This document shows positions 19,261 to 29,334 of a DNA stretch of 64,000 bases, piece by piece. Source of the stretch: Tubulanus polymorphus (taxonomy: Eukaryota; Nemertea; Palaeonemertea; Tubulaniformes; Tubulanidae); the NCBI RefSeq assembly GCF_964204645.1, contig NC_134034.1, positions 11,680,462 through 11,744,461 on the forward strand. Reading direction: 5' to 3'. The stretch's first letter is position 1; each line of letters begins with the position of its first letter. A model generated the notes under the pieces. The model was not told the origin of the DNA, did not search any database, and saw only the letters and a program-made list of their open reading frames with translations. A program made the position numbers and the translations under genes.

Positions 19261-21929
19261 GGCTCCTACTAAAAGCCGACCAGCGCCGACCAGCGCCGAC
19301 CAGCGCCGACCAGCGCCGACCAGCGCCGACCAGCTATCAAAAGCGCCGACCAGATACGCTTACCAAAACGGATAACAAATTCTTAAATTGAAATAATAAC
19401 TTTTATTTTTATCTTTTTACTTTTATCTATTTAACACGATTAACTCGATTGATCGTTTAAACTAGTGTGTCGGCATCAAAAGTCAAAAACAAGATACTTA
19501 GAGCTACAATACATTTGCAAAGAAATACTTATTTAACTTTTTTCATTGAATTAAATAACAGAAATATACCAATATACAAATTTACATGTTAACAATTTAC
19601 ATTCAGGCTTATATTCACTATATTTCTCAGATCTGAAATTTACAACGGTTGATAGTCTGATAGTTTGAACTTTGTCATCAAAAACATGTTGAGCTACAAT
19701 AGCAATACTTTAACTTTTTCAGTGAATTATTAATTACAAAAATATATACAAATTTACAAGTTTACAATTTACATTAGGACTATTTCACTATTATAGTGAA
19801 ATAGTCCTAAAATTATACACGTTAACACATATCACTGATATTTCTATTAACCTAACCTTAATTTTCGACTTTTTGAATTTTCCGATTCGCCGTTCTTTCA
19901 CTTTTTACGCGTTTCCTCTGACCTGGTTTTTTTGCAATATTTCCGGTTTTAGGAATAGTCAGCAGACCATCTGTTGATGTCATTGTATTAATTGGTTTTG
20001 TTGGCCTTATCGTGGCTTTCATGAATTTCTCAAATAGTTTTTTTTTTATCGTTTTCAGTTTTTTGAGTCCAAATGGCATGGCTGACAGTATAGCTTTTTA
20101 ATTTTGATACGATTTCGAAGTTTCCTTGGTTGTGAATAGCTCTGCGAATATCGATATATTGTAGTTTCACCATTTTATGTAATTCCTCGATTAAGTCCGG
20201 AATCTTTAATATCTTCCATTTGGTTGAAAGTTTTATGATACTGTTAATTGTCTCGCAATTGTTGTTGGTCCAACCGATTGAATGGACCTTTTTCACGACT
20301 GACGGAAAGAACACATACTGCTTTAGTCGCGGTTCCAGTTTGTTGAAATAGGCTATAAACTCTGGTGCTGATTCCATTATGTCTGCCTTTGTTTCAATCA
20401 TTTTTTGTTCGTATTTGAATTCGTCATCCTGATGCAGCGCTCTACTTTTACCGAATATCGCATCGACTATTCTATCTTTAACTTTATCGTTGACACCAGT
20501 TTTGTGCAACAAATGTCTTTTTACATTTTCGATAAGATGCCGGTAACACAATATTTGATTAGCGGAGGGGAATGCCTCTTTTACCGCCTTAAGCAACGCT
20601 TTTTCTTCATCAGAACCGAAAGTCAGAGATTCACTGTAGGCGATTTCAGTCGTTGTGACTTCCGAGTCAAGCTTCCCTTTGATGTGTGCGAAGAAATGCT
20701 GATAGGTTTCGGTTTCCCCGTCCCAATGTAAAAACAGAGGGCCGATGAATATCGGGTGTTCCTGAGTTTCCCGGCGAAGTAAATGTGTATTCTTAAAAAC
20801 GGTAATTGTCAAAAAACACGCACCAACGTTAAATGTCCTGTCAACACCAAGGATAGATCCAGACTGTACACAGAATGTACGAATGTCTTTAATTTGTTGG
20901 TCTGTATATAGAATAGCCATTGGTGGTTTTCCTTTCAATGCGAACACTTCTCGTACAAAATCGTTTTCATGAAGCATATTAAAGAGTTGTTGAATGTCAT
21001 CGGCGACATTTTTCCTAGTCAATTAGTCAATGGAATTGATATATTTATAAGTTTATTTTATGTCCATTAATCTTAAAGTCAATTGGTCAACGGGTCATTG
21101 TTTTAACAGATCAAAAGAATTACTCAATTGGTTTTTGATGACAAGCCCAGTAAAATTCAAACGGTTTAAGTAATTATATCTTAAAGTTGCGTGTGTCGAA
21201 TGATTGCACACATCTAATTAGTGGATGATCACAGTTATTTTATTCCTTTCATCAGTAATTCCTTTCTTTTATTTAATTGAGAAGTGCGTTCTTGACTTCA
21301 GTTCACATGCTACTTCCCCTGGACCAATGATCAAAGCTGTTATGAACGTCCTTATTAATTTTAGCGCGTGTACGTGACGAGAGTAGTCTTGCGTAAAAAT
21401 CTATTAGGCAAATATCATACGAGATGTATGATATACACATAAACATACATGAAAAAGAAAGAAAGATTTTAAGTTGTTTGCATTTTCTTTTATTTCAAAT
21501 AACGATAGTATATGAAATCCCAGTCATATTTAATGCAAGCTTAACATGAAAAAATAAACCTGATCAATATACCAATTTCAATTTAATTTTGCCATATGAA
21601 ATTATAAATCTAAAAGTACATCAGACAGCAGAATACATTTTAACGAATATTGTCTTGGACATGAAAACTCAGTAAAAAATTAACACGAACACAATGCAAT
21701 CCAAGTAAATATAACCATTTGAATCTAATTTTGCATGTAGTCATAGGTAAGACAGCAGCATACATTTTTAACGAATTGTCTAGGAAATCGGGGCTTGGAC
21801 GGCGCCGGTCGGCGCTTGGACGGCGCTGGTCGGCGCTTGGACGGCGCTGGTCGGCGCTAGTGGGCGCTGGTCGGCGCTGGTCGGCGCTAGTGGGCGCTGG
21901 TCGGCGCTGGTCGGCTTTTAGTAGGAGCG
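19261..21929. mobile_element. MULE-type DNA transposon, full element
   Basis: The inverted ends are GGCTCCTACTAAAAGCCGAC at 19261 and GTCGGCTTTTAGTAGGAGCG ending 21929. GTTGTCGG flanks both sides (19253-19260 and 21930-21937), matching the 8-9 bp target duplication of Mutator-like elements. Just inside both termini are tandem CGCCGACCAG / CTGGTCGGCG subrepeats (19274-19357 and 21796-21918), so the terminal repeats can lengthen by subrepeat expansion. A hairpin of two TAGGACTATTTCACTA-type arms sits at 19775-19809. The element carries one minus-strand transposase region. Confidence 0.85.
19858..21022 (-). pseudogene. MULE transposase, frameshifted
   Basis: A minus-strand frame of 330 aa (20030-21022) carries the MULE transposase core: GVDRTFNVG (first acidic residue of the DDE triad), LFLHWDGETETY, the C..H element in CYRHLIENVKRHL, and NNCETINSIIKL with the final acidic residue. 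The frame runs out at a homopolymer of T (plus strand, about 20038-20048). The overlapping frame 19858-20079 continues with a basic C-terminus rich in K and R. A single-base slip in that run would join the two parts, so the gene is either broken or decoded by slippage. Usual MULE proteins are longer, with an N-terminal zinc-binding domain; I do not find one upstream of 21022. The catalytic core looks little decayed, suggesting recent activity. Confidence 0.8.
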
Positions 21930-21937
21930 GTTGTCGG

Positions 21938-23196
21938 TAAGGACAACAAACAATGAATAATTGCCGCGAAAAACCAGAACGCCACCTACTTAGAAAAAGG
22001 ATGGCAGCACTGTACGGAACGGTTTCCCCTACAAGTTCACCCGGTTACATAAGTATTGTTTCTTTATTTACAGCGGGTTTGTTTTGCTAAGCCAAATATA
22101 TTTGCCAAGGTTATGAGGCATCAGGGGTGAAGACATAATGGTGATAAATTAGTTTTCAGGGGTTGTAAATTTCTGTTCGGAAAAATGGGTATCAAAACAT
22201 TTAATTAGTTCAACTCTGTAGCTATCAAATTTGGTACACTGCATAATAAAATGACATGCATGGAACAAGCCCGGAGTTGTCTGGTTTCCAAACATGTAGA
22301 CGTTGACCCTTGACTAATCCCTTAGGAATTTACTATTGTCTTGAAAACTAAATCCAAAATATTTCTAATTAATCCGAGACATACGTACACTGAACCTGTA
22401 CCAAAAGCAAATTATGAAACGTTAAATGATCGTTAAGCCAAAACTTGTCCGTTTGTGAATTCCTAGTGAACAATAGCAAATATAAATCATTAGTCGAAAC
22501 ATGCCCGTTTAGGAATTCCCAGTGAATAGACTTGTATGTCTTATGAACATACAACTGCTATCGATTTACGCACGTTTTATAAATATCAAAATTTGCCTAT
22601 CATAACAATACAGTCCTACTTTCATATTCGAGGGGATCACCGATTGATGTTATTACATATCGGGGAACTTTGGTTACTGATTGCCTTCAGCCAGTTTTGA
22701 TTGCATTGACATAATGAAATGAAAATGGCGACGCGGTGTATTTGAGTGCAGCGTATAACAACATCAGACGATGAAGTTTTGGCCTTTACCATTTTCTAAT
22801 ATTCTTGCTTATCTTTTTCATTTCTGATCAATACCATCCGATAAATTAACTATTCAAGTGTGAAAAAACCATTTTTTTTTCAATTAAAATGAGTGTATCT
22901 AATGACCTATCGAAACTGGGATAGTGTACTAAGGAACATTTGCTGTTATGAACCGTATAGCAGAGCGGGTTCATTTCTGTTCGATCTGTCATTACACATC
23001 CCGATTACTATTCATTGGTTTCTGCTCCTTCGTTTTTCTCTTCCCGAGTAACTATAGAATGTTGCCGGAATAATGATTAAGAGGCGATGTTCAATCTTTA
23101 TTCAACCCTGAAGCCGCTTAAACGTCAACACGCCAACGAATCCGATCTATCGTCGCCGGCACCAGTTGAGACAACGACACCAAGAGAATTTGCAAT
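21938..23196. other. Gene-free spacer
   Basis: No coding exon, RNA gene or clear transposon end is recognised. A loose direct repeat of CCGTTTAGGAATTCCCAGTG and CCGTTTGTGAATTCCTAGTG occurs at about 22446-22515. Confidence 0.4.
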
Positions 23197-23610
23197 ACGG
23201 AAGCGATAAGGGGCCTCGAGTTGTCGCGTTCCAACTCGACAAGTCGCCATATTTGTGTCGACATATCGCGATATATCGCATCAAGTCGACATGAATATGT
23301 CGACATATTGTGACGTTTACATGACAAATTTCGCTTTTTTGCCCATTTTCCTCGGGACAAGCCGTCATTTGAAGACATGTGTAAATGTAAGATGAGGACA
23401 CCAGTAATATGACGACTGAGTTTCAAGTCGTCATGAATATGTCGACTTGTCGCGAGGAAAGTCGTCGAAAAAACGAAATATGTCGTGAAAACGTCACGAT
23501 ATATCGACATACTCATATCGACTTGACGCGATATATCGCGGTATGTCGACATAAATATGACGACTTGTCGAGTTGGAACGCGACATCTCGAGGCCCCTTA
23601 TCGCTTCCGT
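23197..23610. mobile_element. Long-inverted-repeat element of about 414 bp (copy 1)
   Basis: The ends ACGGAAGCGATAAGGGGCCT and AGGCCCCTTATCGCTTCCGT are inverted. Almost the whole element is one long inverted repeat in which TCGACAT/ATGTCGA and CGATATATCGCG steps recur many times. A second copy lies at 23997-24410. The palindromic words create open frames in several frames, but none looks coding. Confidence 0.85.
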
Positions 23611-23996
23611 TCCGTAATACATAAACAGCGATACATCACAATAATTATAATATGCATTCAATTTTATTATCCTAGTTTCTCGTAACATTCGTAACATTTC
23701 TTTAATATCTGTGTACATAATTCAGAATATGAATTAGTAGCATGGAGTAATTGCGTATAAAATCATATCCAGTAACATTTCGACACATTTCCCATACCGC
23801 GATATATGTAATCTCAACAACATTTTTTTCGTGTGTTTAAGGCCTTGAAAGTACGTGTTACAATGTACCTCCAATGATGTCTGAAGCGCCGAGAGCACTT
23901 CTGGTTTCGTTTTCATTATCGTTACCACAACTTTAAATTTAGACAGAATTCACGACTTAAGATTTAGACAGAATTTACCCGAATATACAGCTTTTT
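23611..23996. other. Spacer between two long-inverted-repeat elements
   Basis: About 390 bp of AT-rich sequence with no recognisable gene. Confidence 0.4.
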
Positions 23997-24410
23997 ACGG
24001 AAGCGATAAGGGGCCTCGAGATGTCGCGTTCCAACTCGACAAGTCGCCATATTTATGTCGACATACCGCGATATATCGCGTCAAGTCGACATGAATATGT
24101 CGATATATCGTGACGTTTTGACGACATATTTCGTTTTCACGACCACTTTCCTCGCGACAAGTCGACATATTCATGACGACTTACAACTCAGTCGTCATAT
24201 CACTGGTGTCCTCATCTTGCATTTAGACATGTCTTCAAATGACGGCTTGTCCCGTGGAAAATGGGCGAAAAAGCGAAATTTGTCGTGAAAACGTCACGAT
24301 ATGTCGACATATTCATGTCGACTTGACGCGATATATCGCGATATGTCGACATAAATATGACGACTTGTCGAGCTGGAACGCGACATCTCGAGGCCCTTTA
24401 TCGCTTCCGT
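23997..24410. mobile_element. Long-inverted-repeat element of about 414 bp (copy 2)
   Basis: Same ends and inner TCGACAT/CGATATATCG architecture as the copy at 23197. AGCTTTTT precedes and AGCTTTTC follows, consistent with an 8-bp target duplication with one change, as in hAT or MULE elements (inference). It ends 53 bp past the SLC46 stop codon, so it may be part of that gene's 3' UTR. Confidence 0.85.
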
Positions 24411-24463
24411 AGCTTTTCATAAATGTAAACAGCAGCATAGCAGATTCTAAATGGTATTGAATT

Positions 24464-26020
24464 TTAGTTGGATTCCTTTTTGACACATGTTTCTTGTACA
24501 TGAATCTCATTTTCGATTTCCTGCAAACTCGATGGTGTACTATCGTTTTGACTAAAGGTACCGTATTCGTTTTTTAGAGATCCACCCGCTTTTTCGAATA
24601 ATTTAATACGTTCAGTATAAACGTTTCCGTCGCAAGCGATCCAAATAATCCCACCTAAACAAACGATATAGATTGCTGCTTCAATGACAAACGCCATTCC
24701 CGGGAATATCTGGAAAGTTACGGAGTATAGATTTGTGAAGATGATTGCCCCTAGTAGATTCGAGGCCGTCTCGCCACTCGAAAGCAAAGAGAATATTTTA
24801 CCAATTTCATCTTCATCAACCAACTTACTAATGATTGATTTTGAACCGGATACAATCATACCGCTGACTGAACCGACTATTACTCCAACAAAAATCATCC
24901 ATGTTTGGTCGCTGACTGATACGAAAACTAACCGGGAAGTTTTGAAAACTATACCGATGATAACTAAATTCACATCTTGAATCCTAAATATAACCGATAA
25001 TAGTGGTAAGAGCAAACACAAAGCTAACCCTAGACTTGCGTAATCGACGGCTAACAAGTAACCGTACAATGATTTGGACCAACTCAACGGGTAATATCTC
25101 ACAAAAAGTAAAGTTACATCGATTTCTCCAGCTTTACAAATCTGATTCGCGATAACTACGAAAAAAACGACAACAAGGTGAAATCGCGAATGCCCCTGTC
25201 TCGGTTTGATAAGTACTTCCACCGAATCGCGAATGTTAACCGGGTTGAATAAGAATGGTTTACCGTTCTTCTTCGTCGGTTCTATTTCGGGATAAATGTC
25301 GTTAGATTCGATTCCGGGCACACTTTCCTTCAAAAACATAAGCAGTACTATTACGCACGCGGCCAATATAGCCATAACGATGAGGAAAATGAAGTTAAAA
25401 CTGAGTCTATCCAGAAGTGAACCGGCCAACAATGACCCGAGAAAAAGTCCGAAAAAATTCATCGCCAAAAGTTTACTCAGTTTTTTGGTTCGGTTTTCCT
25501 TACTGCTCACATCCGAAACGTAGCTGTATACAGCCATACTAAGTACAGCGCTTTTTCCAAAACAGCCATTGATGGCCGCTCCGATTAAAACAAATGCAAG
25601 AGCGGACGATTGAGGTAGCATGCCAAACATATAAAACAAGCACGCAATGATGGCGCCTACGCAAGGAAGAATCATCAGCAACTTTCTTCCAACTATGTCG
25701 CTCCAAGCTCCGCAAAATAATCCAAGAACAATCGCTGGAAAATTTAGCAAAATCTTATAATACATTATGTAATATGCCGAGAGTATTTGGACGTGGGTCT
25801 CTTCAGTCGGGTGTTTGCGTAAACTATAACATAAGCCATGATCCTGATACTCGATTAAACATACTTCTTGATAAATGAGTAACTTGACAGTTGGTTCTAA
25901 CAGTGACTCAGCCGATTTGTACATTAAAAACACCATTTCGGCAACGATTGCACCACTTTTTATGCACTCCATCGACGAACAAGGAAAGCACGATTTAGGC
26001 CTACTGTCCTTGGCGCCCAT
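24464..26020 (-). CDS. SLC46: SLC46-type proton-coupled solute transporter (MFS)
   Basis: A single uninterrupted 518-aa frame. The SLC46 family of the major facilitator superfamily includes the proton-coupled folate transporter SLC46A1 and the lysosomal SLC46A3. Features seen: a short cytosolic N-terminus, about 12 hydrophobic segments, and a Cys54/Cys64 pair in the first extracellular loop. The MFS loop-2/3 signature GAWSDIVGRK is at 104-113. YSYVSD (165-170) followed by ENRTKKL (175-181) is typical of SLC46 (compare YAYISD..SRT). A polar C-terminal tail runs from about 470. Length is normal for the family (about 460-500 plus tail). The ATG at 26018-26020 is the first in frame before the N-terminal region. 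The gene has no introns, unlike its neighbours. Substrate and membrane (plasma or lysosome) cannot be told from sequence. Confidence 0.92.
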   Translation of the reverse strand: MGAKDSRPKSCFPCSSMECIKSGAIVAEMVFLMYKSAESLLEPTVKLLIYQEVCLIEYQDHGLCYSLRKHPTEETHVQILSAYYIMYYKILLNFPAIVLGLFCGAWSDIVGRKLLMILPCVGAIIACLFYMFGMLPQSSALAFVLIGAAINGCFGKSAVLSMAVYSYVSDVSSKENRTKKLSKLLAMNFFGLFLGSLLAGSLLDRLSFNFIFLIVMAILAACVIVLLMFLKESVPGIESNDIYPEIEPTKKNGKPFLFNPVNIRDSVEVLIKPRQGHSRFHLVVVFFVVIANQICKAGEIDVTLLFVRYYPLSWSKSLYGYLLAVDYASLGLALCLLLPLLSVIFRIQDVNLVIIGIVFKTSRLVFVSVSDQTWMIFVGVIVGSVSGMIVSGSKSIISKLVDEDEIGKIFSLLSSGETASNLLGAIIFTNLYSVTFQIFPGMAFVIEAAIYIVCLGGIIWIACDGNVYTERIKLFEKAGGSLKNEYGTFSQNDSTPSSLQEIENEIHVQETCVKKESN

Positions 26021-27940
26021 TTTCCCAAATTGGCGATAAGAGTTGAAATCCGCTTTTTATGAAGTATAAGCAACTTTGAGACGGATTCGGTAATATATCA
26101 CAAGTTATATAATTCGTACGGCACAATCGAAATTTTCAGAAGAGATTTTCCAGTTATCGCCCAAAATCGACTACAGTAACAGTACGTCTACTGATGAATG
26201 CACACACGTTGGACGGTACTGATTTCCGTGTCGTTGGAGATTACTTGTCCAACAGCAATCTAATCTGATTTCCAGTTTGAAAGCTCTCGCGACGTGTCTG
26301 GTAGACTGGTCGCCTAGTAGACTAGTCTGCCCTTAATTGCTGGTCACTCAGATATTAGTACCAATTTAAATAATGGCTTTTCTCCACATAATTCCCTTCT
26401 TTCTAAGTATATTACTTCATGCCTCGCCAAACACTAATTATTTACTCACTCACCAATCAATTAACCTGTCCTCCTCTGTATATATACCCCTGTTTTTAAT
26501 CTATATCCATAGAACTATAACGGAATATAGTTCGGTTATAGTTCTATGCTATATCTTACACCTGACGATGATCTCTAGGGTGAGATCGAAACGTCGTGTC
26601 TTTTATATATTTTTGATTGAATAAATGAATTCTGGTTTTTAAATTCGTTTAATCTGTAAATAGTGGGATTTTATCTTATTGGTCGCCGGTCTCTACCTTT
26701 CAGCTACTATTTTGACTGCGAATGCAGGTGGCGCAGAATTGGACAGGCGACCAGTCTAGTCTATGAAATACACTCGCTAGACTAGACTGGTTGCCTGTCC
26801 CATTTTGAAGCTAGATCAGTTGGGTGGCGGGCCGGGAATGGACTGAAAAATCCCAAAATTCTCACAATACTACGCACTGAAACTACGAAACTGCCATAAT
26901 TAGTTTAACCATCTTTGAAAAGATAAATTCAGCAGGCTTTTTATTTTATAAGTATACTATAAGTCGTGCAGGAGGTGTCGCCTCTACCGGTCATTTCGAG
27001 CACTAAATCGCCATTACCAGGAAGTAAACTGTGATGGGAGTTGTTTGATAAAAAATTCGATTTATTTCACCGAAATTCTCAGAAATTCAGCGACCGCGAA
27101 ACGAGATGAGAATCTCAGATTAATTAGCGAGATTCGATAGGGGATATCAGTAAAACAGGTGAGTGAGACAAGCCGTCACTAATCGGTGACTGAGACCTTA
27201 AACCCTGCCAAAAAGGCAAAAATCAACACAGTTGTGAACCAGGGTCGCAGCACCACAAGTCAGACATTGACGGCTCATCCCTATAGTTTCAATTACTGTT
27301 ACTCTCAGCATGTTAGTAATCAGAAGGGTGATATTATTATTGTTCTCATATTGGATTTGTTTGTACTAATATTAGGCTTTTTAAAGCAGGCTATTAGTCC
27401 CGGGCTATTAGTCCCGGCCCATTAGTCCTCTGCGGTGTCTGTCAAACAGAGAGGTCATAAGTCAATCATATGAATAATGAACTCGGTCGGGTCCTGTGAG
27501 AAAGAGAGAGAGTTGGGCTTGTTTTTCACAACGGCCCCCTCTTCACCCCCTCTGCTGCATGCATGTCTAACTTATGTATAAAGGGTATATATGATATTTA
27601 AATGACTTGTTTTATCAATAGGCCTAGGCTATAGGTCTATAGTGAGGATTATGGGGGCCAAATGTTGCCTTATGTTTTCTTACTTTCTACATTAAGGCAG
27701 GATGTCAACATCTTTTCTTCCTAGTTGTAAAAGTAGCAAATAACGAAGTTAATTAGCCTAATTAGAATTTTCACCAATGGAAAGCTCTCCGCTTAACATA
27801 AGTCTGTTAGACCTAATTATGATAATTTAGGTCTATTTACATTCCTATTTACATAATGTATGTGGACGGTTCCGTACTTAATAACCTTCACGTCGTCCAT
27901 TTCCATAGCAACAATTATTGAATTTCGTCTTATATTTTTT
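26021..27940. other. Divergent SLC46 / WIPF intergenic region
   Basis: Contains both promoters. It also holds an A/T palindrome (26509-26547, arms ATAGAACTATAAC), followed by CCTGACGATGATCTC and GAGATCGAAACGTCG (26560-26595), and a 62-bp palindrome at 26749-26810 (GACAGGCGACCAGTCTAGTC and its inverse). A likely WIPF non-coding exon ends with AGTAAAACAG before GTGAGTG near 27161, and the next acceptor (TTTTTTGTAG) is at about 27945. I see no further gene. Confidence 0.5.
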
Positions 27941-28019
27941 GTAGATTTCGATTTTGAGAAAAATTTGCCTGCGTTTTGCACCACGCCGGAGATCGGAATA
28001 GAGGAAGGACGACGACGAC

Positions 28020-29292
28020 ATGCCAGGGCCTCCTCCTCCGCCCCCGCCACCCCCGGGGCCACCACCGCCTCCAATGCCCGGTAAGGGCTCGTCCGGGCCG
28101 CCCTCGTCGAAGGATCGCAGCGCGTTGCTGTCGTCGATTCACGGAGGAATGAAATTGAAGAAAACCGTCACTAATGACCGCAGCTCTCCGCTCGTCGGAG
28201 GTAAGAATCTATCGCGAGTTTAAACATTTTTCCATTATTTATTCTTAATAGAAAATCAAGTCATCACCGATTTACAGCGGATTCGTTTATTCAGCTATCA
28301 CTGGATCATACGTAGTTTAAAACCTCACCAGGGGCCAGTTGTACAGTCGTGACTTAAGTCAAAAAGTGGTCTTAAATCTTAAGACTGGCCTTAAGTTGTT
28401 AGATTGGCTATAGAGCTACGTTGGTCTTAGACTTGTCTTAAGTCTAAGTCATGACTATGCAACCGGCCCCTGAAACCATTCCCTACTAAAACAATTCATT
28501 CAAGTAATAACCATTTTAAAACTAGTTTCTCCATTAGATTCATTCTTAATCGAACTAGAGCTTGGATTTACGACGCGGCTGAGTTTCATAGATGTGACGG
28601 TAAAATAATCCGAGCTAGGAACGTTTCAAAATTTGTCCGATGTTATCATGGTTTCTCGTTGTTACTTCGGTTGAGAATTTATTCCGTGGGGTAACTTTGA
28701 TTTGATACCCGATCGATGAAACTGGGCCCAGGTTCTGGATTTCCCCCCCCCGGGTTTAACTCTTAAATCGATTTAATTTCTTCATTAATTCAGTTTATCT
28801 TAAATCGATTTAGGCCTTTAATCCTTTTCGTGAAACTGGGCCCAGGCCCGGTTTGAGGATTTACCCGCGGTCTATGAAACCAGGCCGAGGTCTATTTCTT
28901 CAGCTTGTACCCTGCACCCTCTAAGACATCCATCCTTACATTTTCACATCGGTACTTCACCTGAGACTTCTTAAACTAAGCTACCAAGATAATGAACTAC
29001 AAACACCAGACATCAGACATTTTATCTGCAAACTTTCAAAAACTAATCGTCAAGAACTCATGCTATAATTGTGAATGTTTCAATGGGTGCAGGTATCAGG
29101 CTTAATAAACCAGGTCCGCTTTTATTAACCGGTATTACCTTTAACCTGCGGGTTAACTCAATTCATTTTCAATAAATCTAGCCCCTGGGTTAAAGGTAAT
29201 ACCGATGTATAAAACTGGCTCCAGAATATCTTATAGCGGTTCGATATATTTTTCATCCTCTGCTGTTTATATATAACACAAATATTATATAT

Positions 29293-29334
<42 letters not shown>

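Noticed and set aside
23118-23552. Frames rich in STYRDISRQVD / MSIYRD
   Set aside because: Translation of repeated TCGACAT and CGATATATCG words in the inverted-repeat elements.
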